Positions 22,692 to 23,431 of a DNA stretch of 23,431 nt are shown in pieces. A model generated the notes under the pieces. It was given only the letters and a program-made list of their open reading frames with translations, did not search any database and was not told where the DNA came from. The translations under genes and the position numbers were made by a program. Origin of the DNA: JBAXTE01 sp964653595 (GTDB taxonomy: Bacteria; Bacteroidota; Bacteroidia; Bacteroidales; WCHB1-69); contig CAZZHH010000049.1 of assembly GCA_964653595.1 (NCBI GenBank), positions 1 through 23,431 on the forward strand, read 5' to 3'. The first letter of the stretch is position 1; each line of letters starts with the position of its first letter.

Positions 22692-23255
22692 TTATTCTGA
22701 TAACCAGTTATTAACCATTGTTTTACCTTGTGGAGTCATGATAGACTCGGGATGAAATAATACCCCTGTAAGTGGCAGAGTTTTATGTTGGAACGACATA
22801 ATTATTCCATCCTCTGTCATAGATGTAGCTTTTAGGCAATCGGGAAAATTATCCTTATCGAGAGCCCATGAATGATATCTGCCAGCAAAAAAAGGAGACT
22901 TAACACCTTTAAATATAGCATGCTGATTTGTTATCATAACTTCCGACTGATGCCCGTGGTATATATTTGGCAGAGTATAAAGTTTTGCTCCAAAAGCTTC
23001 CCCTATTGCTTGAAAACCTAGACAAATTCCTAATATTGGTTTAGATGAATTTTTTATCAGTTTCAAAACCTCTCCAGCTTCAGCAGGAACACCTGGACCA
23101 GGAGAAATGATAATTTTATCAAACTTTTCAACATCAATCGTATTCAACTGATCATTCAGCACAATTACGGTATCCGCTATCCCACTTTCATCGAGAAGTT
23201 GCTTCACATTGTAAACAAAAGAGTCGTAATTATTAATCAGTAGAATTCGTTTCAT
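22692..23255 (-). CDS. pabA: Glutamine amidotransferase, anthranilate/aminodeoxychorismate synthase component II
   Basis: Class I glutaminase subunit that releases ammonia for PabB or TrpE to aminate chorismate, leading to folate or tryptophan. The 187 residues are full length. The nucleophile is C78 in ILGICLGFQAIG; the rest of the triad is H168 and E170 in VLFHPES. Further signatures are NNYDSFVYN (8-16), SPGPGVP (51-57), and RYHSWAL with H128. PabA and TrpG cannot be told apart from sequence alone. The absence of neighbouring trp genes favours PabA or a dual-use subunit. It is the first gene of a probable minus-strand operon with the RNA methyltransferase (8 nt away) and yitT. A -7 box lies only 5 nt upstream of the start, so the transcript may have almost no leader. 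Confidence 0.9.
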   Translation of the reverse strand: MKRILLINNYDSFVYNVKQLLDESGIADTVIVLNDQLNTIDVEKFDKIIISPGPGVPAEAGEVLKLIKNSSKPILGICLGFQAIGEAFGAKLYTLPNIYHGHQSEVMITNQHAIFKGVKSPFFAGRYHSWALDKDNFPDCLKATSMTEDGIIMSFQHKTLPLTGVLFHPESIMTPQGKTMVNNWLSE

Positions 23256-23259
23256 GTAG

Positions 23260-23267
23260 CAAAATTA
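23260..23267 (-). promoter_or_regulatory. Candidate -7 box for pabA
   Basis: Read on the minus strand, TAATTTTG matches TAnnTTTG and lies 5 nt before the pabA ATG. A TTG at 23291-23293 (minus strand) is 23 nt upstream, slightly longer than ideal. If used, the message would be nearly leaderless. Confidence 0.4.
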
Positions 23268-23328
23268 CTGATTAAAAATGAAACCCGAAACAATCGAGGT
23301 TCAAAATATTGAATTCAACATTTATCTA

Positions 23329-23399
23329 GGGTTAAACCCATATTAATCAATAGAAGATTTGAAAAAATCGAACTACTTGATTTAGTTGGGTTTAATCCC
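23329..23399. repeat. Imperfect inverted repeat at the window edge
   Basis: GGGTTAAACCCA (23329-23340) is inverted as TGGGTTTAATCCC (23387-23399) with one extra base, about 46 nt apart. GGGTTAAACCC is itself a dyad. It lies upstream of pabA in otherwise gene-free AT-rich sequence (23256-23431). Its role is unknown. Confidence 0.35.
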
Positions 23400-23431
23400 G
23401 ATTTAATGTTTGTTTCAATTCGTATCAACGA

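Overview
The window reads as AT-rich chromosomal DNA from a Bacteroidota bacterium, probably class Bacteroidia. The evidence is a set of TAnnTTTG-type -7 promoter boxes, the HU / 29-residue mS38-like ribosomal protein / RNase G cluster, a YitT-DUF2179 protein, and the general lack of Shine-Dalgarno sequences before start codons. There is no integrase, tRNA, rRNA or CRISPR array.

Left part (1-9544), core-like: an HU gene and a tiny basic ribosomal-type protein share a promoter and end at an intrinsic terminator. Next comes a tight rng-recX-prfB operon, in which prfB carries a +1 programmed frameshift with an unusually complete Shine-Dalgarno element. Convergent to it (minus strand) is a secreted TPR-type protein followed by an orphan tandem-NBD peptide-type ABC ATPase. 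An Nramp metal transporter (mntH) closes the section.

Middle part (about 9531-21170), accessory and repeat-rich, looks like a defence island: an ATPase_2-type AAA+ ATPase of locally high GC behind a 15-bp iteron-like array; a DUF1016/YhcG PD-(D/E)XK nuclease bracketed by a 52-bp direct repeat; a complete type III restriction-modification pair (mod, res) with a structured, terminator-ending non-coding segment on each side; a compact three-gene unit (small beta-repeat protein, 375-residue protein with a possible HNH-like core, WYL regulator); a MITE-like element with ACATAG-rich inverted ends; and an unrecognised 212-residue protein.

Right part (21173-23255, minus strand), core-like: pabA/trpG-type glutamine amidotransferase, a SPOUT RNA methyltransferase and a YitT-DUF2179 membrane protein, probably co-transcribed.

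The most likely under-described items are the 17754-20155 three-gene unit and the two structured RNA-like segments flanking the type III R-M operon (12731-12846 and about 17427-17577). The best-supported unusual mechanism is the prfB frameshift site, which uses a near-perfect anti-Shine-Dalgarno complement in a phylum whose ribosomes normally occlude the anti-Shine-Dalgarno.
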